Source: Vermamoeba vermiformis (Eukaryota > Tubulinea > Echinamoebida). Taken from it: DNA of 64,000 nt. Positions within the stretch are counted from its first letter, which is position 1; each line of letters starts with the position of its first letter. Made by a program: the position numbers and the translations under genes. Positions 11,137-25,800 of this stretch are shown one piece after another. Below the pieces are notes generated by a model, which saw only the letters and a program-made list of their open reading frames with translations, did not search any database and was not told the DNA's origin. The DNA is taken from the NCBI GenBank assembly GCA_045837725.1, contig JBEWZL010000163.1:62001-126000 (forward strand). Direction: 5' to 3'.

Positions 11137-13632
11137 ATGGCCGACCACGAACCAATTCCAGAACTTGAAGGAGAAGAAGGAGGCATGGGGATCCTTCAAA
11201 TCGGGTGGATCATCTCTGGCGTTTTTGTTATTGCCTCCTGTATTTTATCTTTCAAAATGATATATGACCATTTGAAGAATTATAACGAGCCGAATTTACA
11301 AAAGTAAGTGTTTGATAGATCCCAACGGCTATTTGGCGGTTTTAGCGAATTGTTTCTTTTTCTCACCTAACCTTCAATATCATCTGTATTATTTTAAAAT
11401 ATTTTAACTATTATTATGGCATCAATATCCGTACTGATTTAATTGACAATTACAGGCACATAGTTAGAATTATATTTATTGTCCCTGTATATGCTATAGA
11501 CTCGTGGCTGACACTCGTATTCGAATCCTGGTACGTGCAAATGCTCAAATAATAAGAATTGTTTCATTTCACGAATACTTCAAGCTCGATCAACCCATCT
11601 CTGCGCGCGAATTTCCTAGCTTGACTGACTTACCCTAATTCACAGGGCACTATGGGTGGATCTTATTCGAGATTGCTACGAAGCCTACGTCATTTATTTA
11701 TTCTTCAGACTGCTCGTAGAATTTTTGTTTGGCGAGGACAACTTGCGCGCAACACTCTACACCAAACCCCTGGCACACCATCCCATACCGATGTGCTGCT
11801 TGACTTATAGTCCTGGTGGTACCTTCTTGCATCGCTGCAAACAGGCCTTGGTCCAATTCATTATCATTCGTCCTGCTGGTGGTAAGCTAATGCTCGATCT
11901 GATCCTCGTCCCGTGTTGCCTCTTTAACATTTTTTCTCGCAGCTGTTGCAGCTTTGATTTTGGATTATTTCGGCCTGTACGGCAACGGTGACTTCTCCCC
12001 TCAATATGGCTACTTGTATTTGACCATTGTTGGTAAGCATTTTTCTTAGTCCAAGTGACCGTTACGAAAAATTAGATTTGACTCATCTGTCGTGTTATAG
12101 ATAACATTTCGTTCACTATCGCGCTGTACTACCTCGTGTTGTTCTACGAAGTGTTGGCTGAGGATTTGAAGCATTACAAGCCCCTGGCTAAGTTCTTGGT
12201 CATCAAATCCGTCATTTTCTTTGCTTTCTGGCAGGGAATCACGATTTCACTGTTAGTCAGCTTCGGTAAGCATTTTATTCGTAGCGATTAGCTGTTGGCA
12301 GCATATTTTGAGTTTTCATTTCTGTGTCATTAGACGACCTCGAATCTAACAGATTTATTTTCAGGTGCTATTCCTCACGGATCAGTTTGGGCCGAACATC
12401 TCCAAGCGTTCCTCATTTGCATTGAAATGCTTGGTATTGGCATTGCCTTCTACTACTCATTCAGTGTCAAGAGATACAAGGGTGAAGGTGCACCTTCGTT
12501 CGCTCCGCCCGTGCCTCGTGCCCAAAAGAGAAGATTTTTCAGCTCAATTGCCAGTGTGGCAAGCATGAAGGACGTGTTCCGCGACACCGTCAACAGCATT
12601 GCCCGTGCACCGCAAGTTTACGTTCATATTGCCGGTGAGTGTTAGTTTGAACGCAAAAAGGCGATTGAATTTTTCCGCTTCCGCAATATCAAGAATGACA
12701 AGGCGGCAATTTTAATAATTCCTGCATCAGAGATTGCGTGCGTGACGGCTTAATTAACTGAATCAACTTAATTTTTAGGTTTCTCGGAGGGATCTATTGA
12801 AGACAAACGAGCGCGAATCGTTCGTGAGGGCTGGCTCCAGAAACGCGACAAGGACGTATTCAAAAAGTGGCATCGTCGTTACTTTATGCTACTGAACAAC
12901 CCCGAGGGTATTGTCTATTACAAGACCAATCCATGGGAAGCTGCGAATCCTGAATCCGCTCTTTCGTTGCAAGTGAAAGGCTTCATCGACTTCCACAACC
13001 GTAAGTACTTAATGCACGTGCGGAGTTATAAACCATATTAATGGCCTTAAACAGTTGTCCATATTTGGAAGACGGAGCCCGGAGAAAGTACTCGCGTCAA
13101 GTTAAAGGGCAACAATACAATGATTTCAATTGAAGTCAGCAGGCCAAAGAAAAAGAAGAATAGAAAGTTCTACCTCCGCGCCGAGACTAGCGATGCTCAC
13201 GAATGGTTCGACAACATCAGAATTGTCTTGAAACAGATGGAAGAAGGTCTTTTGCCCGCTGCCCTGCCGACAGGCACGCATCCAGAGCAACAGCCGCACG
13301 AACCTGATGACGAAGAGATGGTAGAGCTTGATAACTTGGATGAAGAGCATGGACAGGACGCTGCTGCCGATCAAGACGATGTTGACAACGACTCTGATTA
13401 CTCCGACGACGAAGAAGGAGGCTTGGGTCCTCACGATGGCCCGAGACCGGTGTTCTACGAGAATGGTGGAGAGCTTCAAGAGGTCGTCGTAGATACGCCG
13501 CCAGCAGCAAACAAGCCTATAGAGACATCAAGCGACGATGAAGGTGGCTACGACTTCAACAAAACCGTAAAGCGCGAGGACTATGGCGATCTAGAAGACG
13601 TTCCGCTTGATGAGGCACGAACTAAGAAATAA
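11137..13632 (+). CDS. TMEM184/DUF300-family seven-TM protein with C-terminal PH domain
   Basis: Eight exons (11137-11303, 11456-11530, 11646-11881, 11943-12032, 12101-12265, 12365-12634, 12779-13000, 13055-13632) give 600 residues. The first ~290 residues hold about seven hydrophobic helices with TMEM184/OSTalpha-like landmarks: VPVYAIDSWLTL, then IRDCYEAYVIYLFFRLL, and ALYYLVLFYEVLAEDLKHYK with FLVIKSVIFFAFWQG. This matches the animal TMEM184 / plant LAZARUS1 / DUF300 superfamily. After a basic linker comes a PH domain (~344-455): REGWLQKRDKDVFKKWHRRY, ending AHEWFDNIRIVL. The last ~130 residues are very acidic (DEEMVELDNLDEEHG). The family is usually placed in endosomal, vacuolar or plasma membranes. 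A PH tail is not part of its standard architecture. Confidence 0.88.
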
Positions 13633-13834
13633 ATGGTCAGTATTTTTATTAATAAGGCATGACACAAAACTCAATTTAACGGTAATAATAGAAAATTTCC
13701 CCGGCGCGTAATTTTTCTTTTCTTAAATTGCCAAAAAAGGTTAAATCTCTGCCTTGGAGGTGGTTACATTCCCAGCTGTTTTTTTTTTGAACTTTTGATT
13801 AATCACAAAGTGTGGGGCACAACAAAAGCCTCAA

Positions 13835-16800
13835 ATGAATCGTGTAAATATATTTATTTTTGTAGCATTATTTTCGCTTGTATTTCTAGATGCGTGCTTG
13901 GGAGCAGCCATCCCGAAAGGAAACATCTCTCCAACGAGCATCACCGCAACTCCTAACCAACAATTCACCTTCGCCGTATCATTCGACAACGTCGGTGACG
14001 CAATCGCTTACGGTCCCTTCCTGGATGTTCTTTTCCCGTACGATCCGTCAGTCTCTCCGTTTACAGGAGTGAACGTAAATTCAGCAACTAGCTATCTAGG
14101 CATTAGTATTCAACCTGTTATTATGACTTTCACGGCTCTAACGCCTTGCTTCTACCACCCATACCTTTTGAATACTACAGGTAATTGACGGCAACACCAA
14201 AAAATAAAAGCTAATACATTGCTAATGGCATAATTTAGGTGGCGAAGATACGGTTTGTGGTACCCCGGGCACGAAGCTTTACTCATACAGATTACCCTTC
14301 TTGTCGTACGCATCTTCGCAGCCCACCATTGATCTTTCTCTATCGGCGTCAATTTCTCAAAACTGTAAGTCGTAAGGCGCTAATATAAGCGAATCATTTA
14401 TTTATCACTTCAATCGCTAAATGACTGCGGCAATCGCTAATGTACATTTTCCTCATTTAGCCGCCACTATTTCGGTGCGAGGAGGTTTCACTTACGTTAC
14501 TCCGGACAAGCCCGTAACGCAAGCATCGCTGATTAGCGCATGGAAGAACGCTACAGTATCGGCTTCGGTAGCGAAACCAACACTGACGTTTTCGTCATCG
14601 ACTTTCGGAACCGATCCTTCAACAATTTACAGCTGTTTCTTCAATTTGAACTTCGCAACGGGCACTCTTGTTGTGAATGGCACCGCTGTTATATGTAAGG
14701 AGTTATTTACAATTTTGGAAAAAATCACGGAAGTAACGATCCGCTCTTTCTAGGGTTGCCTTGCGGTGTGCACTTTATTGGATTTGATGCTGCTAGCACG
14801 GGAAAAAATGTAAGAATATTCTAGTGCCATTGCTTCACTTTCTGACATCTTTTAGCTTGCTTACAATAACGGCGCTTTCCAACCAGAAACCGGATTCAAG
14901 GATCAAGTGACCGTTGATTTGAATGACAACCCTAATACTACCGTGCAATTGAACAACGTCTACGTGGCGTTTCAATTTTACTTCTCTTACGATGAAGTAG
15001 TGCAATGCTATGGTGGCGGCGTTGGAGGTAGACCAATAGTCATTCCTTGGAGCGTGGGCATTCCTTATTATATTTACGATCCTACATGCAATTGCATTAA
15101 GGTAAGATAAGAAATAGTTATCTGGGAACAACAAATTTGTTATTTCCAAATTTGGAAAAATCATGCATTTACCCTTCTTTTGCAGTACTACAACCCTGGC
15201 ACTTCTGTTACGACCTCTGTGTCTCGGTTTACGATCGATCGAACTATGGTGGATCCAGCGACCCCCAGCAGTAAGTTTGGTTGGGTAAAATTCTAGCTTA
15301 ATTAATTCGTGCACAACAGCAATCAAACCTGGAGACACTTTGCAGAACAGAGCCAACGTTAGCTTTTATTTGGCAGAGTCACACACTTGCATTGACTCCC
15401 TAACGTGGGCTGAAAATGGCTTGGTTGATGTTCCAGTCAGTGGTAGCGCATCCGTTAAAGTAGATGCAACCACTTTGACCTTCACCCCTGCCACGAATGG
15501 AAATGGCGATTTTACCTATGATATCAGTAACGGATTGGGGCAAAGTCCGTTGACTCCGCCCTATTTTTTCGAGGCTCGGTATCAAACAACAATTGAGGCA
15601 AACGCAGATCGAACTCACGGATCGACCGTCAGCGCTGTAACTGAGTAAGCAATCTATAAGTGGTATCAAAAGTTACTAACGAGGGTAGTTTCTACTTTAA
15701 CGAAGTCAATTGCACGACTGGAGAGGTTGTTAAGCCCATCCACTTGACCGCTTCAAATTCCTTGCGCATCACTTCTGGAACATTAACGATGACGCAGTAC
15801 GCCAAGGATGGAGCTTGTAAGTAACGTCTCAACCAGAACTCCTTTTCTAACGTAGCCAGTGTGCAACCCCTGCTCCACGACTATCAGCCCAACGACTTTG
15901 GTAACCGTGTCCGTCAAGTACACGTTGCCAATCTCAACCTTCAAGAATTTGAAGTTGGATATCTACATGCCTTATCCACCTCTGCCAGTCTCCACAATGA
16001 CTTTCGAGTACGTAACAGTACTTAATCCGAACGGCCTTATTAACAAGTTAAAACAGCGATGTTATCGATGCTAATCCGCCTGCTTTGTATCACTGCAAGT
16101 TTGGTTCGGGAGAGACTTTGAGATCTACGTATGGAGTCGTCCCTACTGTGTCCTCGGATGCATCGAACAACCGCGTAACCCTAACTTACCCTGACTACTA
16201 CGACTCATCGTCCGCAAGCACCACGACTCAAATTCTTTGCACGTTCCAAACCGCGGACACAGACTTCCCTGATGAGCTTCCTGTTGCCGCTCAAATGGCT
16301 AGCTTCGAGCAGAATGTTGGCACATCCACTACTTACACTACTTACGTTTTGTCGCGGCCTGGTAAGCTTGTTGAGATTTATTTTGCAACAAAGTACTGAT
16401 AATAGTACAGTAATCGGAAGTGCCAACATATATAAGGGCTTTATCGCCTCCAATAACCCCCTTGCTTCGATGACGACAGGCTCGATCTCTTTTCGAGCCC
16501 CCGGTACATCGGGTAATAGATGGAACGCAGCTACCACACCTATTACTTCGACGTACTTCTCGAGCAATCAAGCTAGCTTGACATCAAGCGTCTCGCAAGT
16601 TGACGCCAATGATCTGGTCACGGTCATCATAGTCATTAACAATCAAGGCTCTTCACCTGCTTATGACGTAAAAGTGTCCGACGTTGTTCCCTCTGGCCTC
16701 GTTCAACCCAGCGGAGGCTACAACATGCGCGTCACAAATGGTGCTGGCACAGCGCTCACAACTAGCGGAAATTTGTTTTCTGGTGGCTTGACCATCACTC

Positions 16801-19800
16801 GTGGTACCAGTCCACCAATGCAAAGCAAGGCTAGCACAACAGGAGATAATATCATTGTCATCACCTACGACCTGCAGATTAACTCAATCTCCCCTGGCTA
16901 CACAATTACCGTCGACTCTGTAACACTCCTTGGCTACGCGGCTTATGTGGGTGGAACACAATACGCTAGTAACATCAAGTCTGGCACGATCACGATCGAT
17001 GGTGCCGTTCCATCCATTCAAACGCCCGTCCTAGTGTCAAGCGTAAGATCAACAACTTTTTAGTTCTAAGCTGATACTGATCTCATTTTTAGTCACTCAC
17101 GGAGACTGGCTCCAGCAGATACTCAAGCTCATATACTGACTTTGCACTGGGGGAGTCGTTCATATTGTCCGTGACAATGAAATTCCCCGAGGGAACTACG
17201 AAGTCTACTTACTTTGAGTTCGCTTTTCCTACAGTTGCCACGGGTGTTATTCAGTACGCTAACTCGACCATTAGCTACGGTGGTAACGTCTCTCCTGCTA
17301 CATCGACCGTATCAAGCGACAGTTCTACTGTTAGAATTACCTTTGGTGATGTGACCAACGTTGCCGGTATGTGTAACAAGTAGCGCTTTGAATGTGGATA
17401 CTAATTTTGTAATAGATGACACTGTTTCTGCCGACGACGAAATCACAATCCTCATTGCAGGCATTGTTGCTGGCACTGGCAATGCTCAATCGAGCACTGT
17501 TCGCACTAGCACTGGATTGTTGCAATATGGCATTCAGAACTCCGCTGTCCAAAATCTGACCACTACTTTTGGCTGCGAGCTTGTTGAACCTGCCCTGACC
17601 ATCTCACGCACGTGGTCCATGACCAGTTCATCCAATGCCGATGACACCATTACGATGACGATTGTTGTGCAGCACAACTCTGGAACAACTAACTCTGCTG
17701 CCTTCAAGTTGAACATCACTGACGCACTCGGATCTTACCTTGTCAGTAACTCCGATGCCACGGCTACGATGGGCACCATTGTGCAGCAAGATCCCTTACA
17801 AGTTTCAATCCCCATCTTCACCATCGGCAGCACTACGACCATCACTTACACTGCCAAGTTAGTGTCCAACTTGGAGCTCAATCAACAAGTTGTCAGCACT
17901 GCCTCGCTTGCCTACTACAGTGTTCCTGAAGCCTCTTTGGCGAAGAGTTACAGCGCGTCTTCCGCGACCACGCAGAACTCGGCAAAGGCAAGCATTGCGA
18001 CTGTCTTAATCGGCACTAGTCTTGCAGAGACCACCAAGAGCAAATATTCCACTTCGATCGATGACTTGGCAATTGGCGAAACGGCGACCATTCAAAGTAC
18101 TGTTACACTTCCCGAAGGCAAAATCTCGAGCGCTGTTCTTACGTTCAAAACGCCACAAGTGACTGACGGCGTCATGGAAATCGTCTCTGCTCGTATCTAC
18201 TCAGTTGGTACCAGTATTTCTGGCTCTCCTACGCCAGCCGTCAATGAAGCAGCAACAATCACGCAAGGAACTGCATCCGTTCCTGCCACTGCCACTTGGA
18301 ATTTGGGCAATTTGGTCAATACTCCCGATAACGTTGCTGATGCAAACGACAAAATCGTCATCGAAGTCGTTGTAAAGCCGACCGTTGGCAAAGCTCTCCA
18401 AAGCAGCACTGCTCGCTCGTTAACAGCAGCCCTCGCTTCTTCATTGACAACTACTACGGTCACCGCCATTCAGTTTGAAATTGTTGAACCAGTGAAGACT
18501 CTTGCTAGAACTACTACAATGACAACTTCGAGCGATGGTCACGATCTTATCAACATCACGCTTACAGTCGGTTCTGGCTCTTCTGACAACGCAGCCGCCT
18601 ATCAAACCGTTGTTACGGACGATGCAAGCTCTTCGATGACACTAGTCGTGGGTTCTGTCACAGTGACAGGCACTGCTTCGTACACCGTTCAATCAGGCAA
18701 TACTGCTGGTGATACATCACTTTCAGTGCTCATTCCTAAGATTCTTTCTGGTGCATCGAATATCGTGATCACTTACCAAGCACGAATTGTCGACAACATT
18801 CAAGCAGCCACTTCTGTCGTTGGTACTGGCTCGATGATCTACTATTCCGACACTGACACAAGTGCAACAAACGCCAAGTCGTACACACAAACAGCTTCCA
18901 ACACTGTCGTGTCCAAGACTCCTGCCATTTCAATTGTCGTCGCTAGCACGTCGCTCTCCGAGACGGGTGCAGATCCTGGCAATTCTGCCATACAGACTTT
19001 GGCTATCGGTGAAACTATTGCCTACACGATCACTTTGACGCTACAAGAAGGTTCATTGAGCAGCACTCAAGTCACTTTCACCGCTACTCAAGTCGCTACC
19101 GGAACTCTCGAAGTCCTTGCTGCCAACGTTTCCTTCGTTGGTTCTTCCATCACCGGAAACCCTCCAACTGTTGGACAGACTGCCACTGTCTCTACTGGTG
19201 GCTTGGGAACGAGCTCTATCGCCAAATTCATCTTGGGCAACGTATACAACGACCCTGATGACACGCAGAATGCTCAAGACACGATCCAGTTCACTGTTGT
19301 TTGTCGTCCGTACCTCGGTTTGGCAAGTCAGACTGGAAATGCCCTCACGAACACAGCTGCCCTCGCCTATGGTAGCTCTGGTTCTGCTTCAGCCTCGAGC
19401 CAAGTGAAGATCTACGACGCTGTTCCTCTTCTTATTTCCAGGACCTCGAACATCGCAACGAGTGTTGATGGAGGAGATGTCATTTCAGTCACGCTGACTA
19501 TTCAGCCCGATACTACTTCAGGAAATCTTGGTCCTGCGTATTCAGCTGTAGTCAACGACTTGTTGGCTCCTGATATGAGCGTGGTCATCGCCTCAGCTGT
19601 CTCTAACAAGACTAGCGCCGTGATTACTACCGGTCCCACATCAAAGGATTTGCAAGCTTCTATCCCTGTCATCCAAAAGACCGATCCTGCTGTCCGCATT
19701 ACTTACAACGTTACGGTGAACTCGCAAATCGAGGCAAGCTCGGTCTCTATGCAAGCAAAAGTGCAGTCCTACACGAGCCCTGATATTATAAACTCGAAGA

Positions 19801-22800
19801 CCTACACTGTTCAGACATCTGCTGTCTCTGCAACAGTGCCAGCAATCGCAACCACCCTGGCATTGGTATCAACCTCCTTGGCTGAAAGTGGCGCAGACTC
19901 CAGCAATGCTTTGATTGAGAACTTGTTCCTTGGAGAAGTTGCCCTCTTGCACCTGACAGTTCAATTCCCCGAGGGTAACACATCGAACGCCGCCCTCAAT
20001 TTCACGGTTCCGCAATCAGCGAAGAACGTCATGGAAATCGTCTCCTCGAAGGTGACAGCCATTGGAGCCAACTTATTCTCCAGCGTTCCCATCGCTGTGA
20101 ACCAAGCTGGCACTGATACTGTTGGCGCTCTTGGAGTTGTGTCATTCACTCAATTCAACTTTGGCACTATCTACAACGCCCCTGATAACACCGTATCAAG
20201 TGCGGACAAGATTACTATCGAATTCCGTGTTAGATTTGCCAGTGGCCAAAGCAATGAGCCCACTGGTACTGCAGTGTCGGTTTCAATGTTCACTGCTTCA
20301 CTTCGTGCCACGACTCCGAATAGCTACCAGTTTAAGCTCGTAGATACCACTCAGTTGTCGCTCATCAAAGCGATTCCCTTGGCAAACATTATCGATGCAG
20401 GCGACATAATCACAGCAAATATCACCGTTACACCGGCCAGCTCAGCAGCAACTGCAGCTTACAACATCGTGGTTACGGATGAACTTGGTCCTTACGTCAC
20501 TGTCCTCACGAACACCATAACCAAGTCAGACGCCAATGCCGTCGTGACAGTCAGCGGTACATCCGTAGTTATTCAACTTGGTGTGCTATCTGGTACCAAC
20601 AGTTTGATCGTCACGTATCAAGTCCAAGCAATTGCACAGCTTGAAGTGCTGACAACGATGACTTCCGAGGCCAACATGACGTATTACTCCAACTCGGATA
20701 TTCAGAATGCCAAGGTCTATCAAGTGACGAGCCCCAGCTTTTCTTCAACCAGTTCTCGCGGCTCTGTTAGCAGCTCTATCACAGCAACATCGCACAATGA
20801 AACAACCAAGGCCCAGTACGACACCAACGTTGAAGATATGATTCTTGGAGAAACTGCCACAGTGACATATGTAGTCACTTTCGCTGAGGGTAGAACAACC
20901 GGAAGTTCATTATCCGTTGTTTCTTCTGAAGCTGCTGGCCGTGTCGTAGAAATTGTCTCCATGTCAGTTCTCAGCGTGGGCTCAAAGCTTTCATCTTCCG
21001 TGTAAGTCTGTATTACGATATAATTACATTTCATTTTTTCTAACATTATTTTTGTAGCAATCTCCTGACAACCACTGCGGCTTTGTCTGAAGGAACAGTG
21101 GCGGGAGTCAACACTCGTGCTTCAATGAACTTGGGCGATATTCTCAACACAGCTGACAACACTAACAACGCTAACGATCAAATGCGTGTTACTGTTGTAC
21201 TCCGATTCTGGCATTCAGCCTCTACCACGCAGACTGGCACTGACGCCTTGACCACGATCACATTCAGTGCCGATGCTTACATCGACAACACTACTACAGC
21301 TTTGGAGTTGCTTCTCACCAAGCCATTGATGTTCACCAAAACAGCAATTGGTGTGCAAGACGGACTTGACGAAGGGGATAAGATCAACGTTACGATTGTC
21401 ATTTCTCGTGACAGTAACAGTGCTAACCTTGGACCTGCTTACAAGATCTCAATCACCGATGACTTGTCTTCTCAATTAGTGGTAGTTCCTGGCAGCTTCG
21501 TAACGTCCAACGCCAACGTGGTCAAGACTGAGACTTCCTCAACCACCAACACAGTCAGGTTTGATCTTCCAGTATTGCTCATCACGGACAGTGACGTTGT
21601 GATCACTTACTTCGTCACTCCTATTGTTGGCATTCGCCCCAACACTTACGTGTCTAGCACGGCATCGTACTACTATCAAGCTAGCAACATCAACGACGCA
21701 ACCTCGCCCTCATGGAGCTCTCAATCCTCAACTTACGAGTTCACTTCTGCACTAATTTCGGCTCGTACTACAACTAGCGCGTTAGTTACTGGAGCTGCTA
21801 CGTACAGAGATCCCGAGTACATCACGCTGTCGGTTGGTCAAGTAGGTGTCATCAAAGCAATTTTTGGAATGCCCGAGGGAAATACTACGACTGTTGTGCT
21901 CACTGTTGAGAGTCCGACTGGTCCGGACACTTTGATGGAGATCACCAGTGCCAAGGTTTATTCAAGCGGTTCGAAGCTTAGCTCCGATGTTACGTAAGTG
22001 CAATTTTATGGAATCAACCAGGACTAACAGATTTTAAGTATTACGAACGTTGTTCCTGCAATAACGAACACTTCAATGCCGTATGAATCTAAGGCTGTCT
22101 TTACCTTGAGCTACATTTACAACCAAGCCGACAACATCAAGAACACTAACGACGAATGGGTCGTTGAGCTGAACGTCATATTCCCACTGGAGATTACGTC
22201 CAGCAACATTCAACCTTGCATCACAACCTTCAGTCTGACTTCGGACACTTACAACGTCTCCACTCAAGCTGCATTCCTTCCTGCACCAACATCTGATTTG
22301 TTGTTGGCTCGCTCAAGTTCAATGAAAGACAACATGGATGCTGGTGACTTATTCTCAGCTACATTGACAGTGTTTACCGCGAGTGCTAACGGTAGTGACA
22401 CCTTCAACGTCAATGTCAGGGATGTCCTCTCTGGCTTGGATTACGAGGCGCTATCTGCTCAATTCAGTGAAGAAACAGCTTTCTTGATTGCTGACCCTGC
22501 CGACTTCGTCTCAGAGTTGCCATTCCGCGAGTTCAACAGCTCCGACTACGTGATTCAATACAAGCTTCGAGTCGGTTCTGAAATAGAAGCAAATGCTCAA
22601 ATTTCGGCATTCGCAGAGTTGCACTATCAATCTGGCAACATTGGAGCCTTGGCTAAGAATGTCTCGCTTTCCACGAGAGTATTCACAGCAACTACGGCAA
22701 GTCCTACATACGACTTCCAAGTCTCAACTATGCTCCCCGAGACCACTGAGGTTGCAGGAGTACACCAAGTCACTTTTGGTGAAACAGCTACAGCCACTTT

Positions 22801-25800
22801 TACGATCACATTCACGGAAGGTCGTACTTCAGGCAGCCAGATTTCAGTCTTCGCTAGCCAAATTACTAGTGCTGTGGTCGAGATCCTGTCTCTAACGGTC
22901 ACTCACGTTGGTTCCAAGATCTCGTCCTCAGAGTAAGTACATCGGGATAAATAGGCCTCTTTTGCTAATTATTCGCTTAGGTACCTTTCTACGGTTAAAG
23001 CGGTATTGATCAAGAGCACTAATGGTGTGAATGCCAATGCTACTCTATACCTCGGAGACATTCTGAACACTTACGACAACGTGGTTGATGACAAGGACCG
23101 AGTTACCGTTGAAGCCGTGTTCAGATTTGTGCCCGATGTGAATGAAACTATTGGAGTGACCGCCACGAACTCGATTCAGTTTGACTCACAGACTATCCAC
23201 CATGAAGAGCAATTCTCTATGGTTCTCGTTGATTCTCACTTGACCATCACTGAAGACACGTCAGCTCAAAACGTAGCAGCAGGAGACATCATTTACTTCA
23301 CGATCATCGTGTCTCCTATCGCAGGCAGTACCGGTCCCCTCTACGACATCCAAATTTCCGAAGATTTGCCTGAGCAGCTCAACTTGGCGAGCGCTTCCGA
23401 CTCAGTGGCCACGAATCAAGGCAATGTCGTATCTAGCTTGCGAACTGACAAGTTCACTGTTGTCGTTCCTATCTGGACCCCAGCTGACGGTGATATTGTG
23501 GTCTATGCTGCATGCACTGTCTCGAAGCCTTCAGTCACCGGTAGCAACTTCAATAGCAACGGTGCCACGTTGAGCTACAGGACAGCCCCTTCAGCCAAAA
23601 CTGATAGCTACATTGAACGCGCCGATCAAGCCAGTGCCCTCAACTTCTACACGGCTCCCAGCACTTTCGTGCTTAAAGAGGCAGATCCAAACAGCCGTCA
23701 AGTTGGCTCCATCTTCCTTTTAGAGATTGGTCAGGTGTTCTTGATGCAAGCCGAAATCGTTTTTGCTCGTGGTGTATCTAGCAACACGACACTCGCTTTG
23801 GCCTTGCCTAATGACTTGGCGGGTGCTCTTCAGCCCATTGAAAGCATGATCAACTTCACCGGTGTTGCCGTTGACCAGATCGACTTCAACTACGAGCTCA
23901 GTGACTCCAACAACGATGGCATCAAAGATCTATTCACTGTCCATTTGGGCGATGTGCTGATCGTTGGTAACAACGAGACTCAACCTGTTGACAGCTTGGT
24001 AGTCATCACGTTCGTCACCATCACGAACCGCGTCTCTCGAGACACTGGTGACGTGCTCGCAGCTACTTTGGGCATTACTTTCTCTGGCTCAGCTCCCTCC
24101 ACTGATTCGCTCTCCCTGCAAATCGTTGAGCCAGTGGCCACTAGCAGCACTGTAATCACACAAATCAGCCAACTCTTCGAGATTGACGACACGTTCACTA
24201 CTGTTGTGACCTTGCAACACGAGCTGACGTCTCATTCTCCTTTGTATGAGATCGTCATTCAACTCGCTGGCAATACATCCGCTTATCACATTCTCAATGG
24301 CACAGTAACCACGTCCATCGGTAGGTCATGACTCAATTGTATTATGCTTGCTAACTATGTTATTAGATTCTATCGTCACCGTTGATGCCGACACCCAAAC
24401 AATCTACATTATGAAATATGATGTGGAATCAAACGCAGACTTGGTAGTTACATTCGACTGCGTCTTTGTCGAAGCTACCGTTGGTTCACCAATGGAAACT
24501 GGTGTAATTGTCACGGGCAAGAGTTCTGCACCTCACAGCGATTACTCTGAATTCGACGAGGCAATTGTCTACACCATCGAAGAGAGCTACAGATCACTTG
24601 ACATCAAGCGCCCTGACGTCACGATCTTCGTCTTTGATCCTAAGACTGGTGAACGTCTTGAGAAGCTTGAACTGCCCGTGTCAGGTGAAGGCTACGTTAA
24701 GGCTCTCATCCACGTGCCCAAGAGCTTGGTTCCTACGCTCTCAATTTACTTCGAGTTGGATGAAAAGTTGGCTTTGAAGGACGGCGAACTGGTCACTATT
24801 CAAAGCAACACCACGCTGTACATTGGTGGTTCTGCAACGACACCTCTTGAGCAAATACTCGAGGCCGGTCTTAACGTGGAAAACAACGGCACCAAATTCA
24901 GCATTGCTTTCAACGGCTCAATTGACGTCCCTGAACATCAAGCCTACATTGAAGTCTCGTTCCCTGTCGTGAGACTTAACACCAACAGCAGCGGTAATTC
25001 TTCCACTTCAGCTTGGTAAGTAGATTTATTGACATGATGGAGCACCTAGCTGACGACTATTAGGATTGAATTCCCCGGAACTAACAACACTACGAACAAC
25101 GGGACTCGCACTATTATTCCAGGCGACGTTATCAAGTCGATCGAGCCTGAGTTGACGGTGATTGTCACTAAAGTCGATCCAGTTGAAATTGAAAAGTCTG
25201 GCGAGAACGCAACGATCAACTTGCTCATTTTGCACACTACTAGAAGCACGTACACTGCCTTCTTGGTGAACTTCAAGTTGACATTGCCCGACATTTACGA
25301 CTTTGTTCCTGACACTGTATTTGCTCGTGTTGATAACGAAACGCTTGATAGTAAGTGAATTTATTCGCTATGTTGCTCTTACTAACAAATTTTATTCAGT
25401 CTACGTGAATGGAAGTGATTTGATCGTCAAACGCGACCATTTGAACTTGAACGAGCGCATTGCCATCGAGTTCGTCGCGATTGGCTACAACCCCGAGTTC
25501 TCTTCAACGAGTTCATTGAGCAACATCTACTGCTCGTACACCACGACAGCTGACACGACCACGCAGTTCTCGGTCTACAACCAGTTGTCCGTCTACAGAA
25601 AGATCGAGATTGGTATGCATAGTTTATCCCCCCTTGACGCAGCAACACTTTATCTAACGCTTTCAATAGCCCCTGATGTTGCTGTCTTGGGTCCCTTGTC
25701 GTACTTCCCCACTGACGATATTGCGCTGTCCCCGGTCGAATCAGTCGGAGCCTCGTACAACTTGCCACTGCTGTCAACCTCAAACGACAACTCCTCGTTC

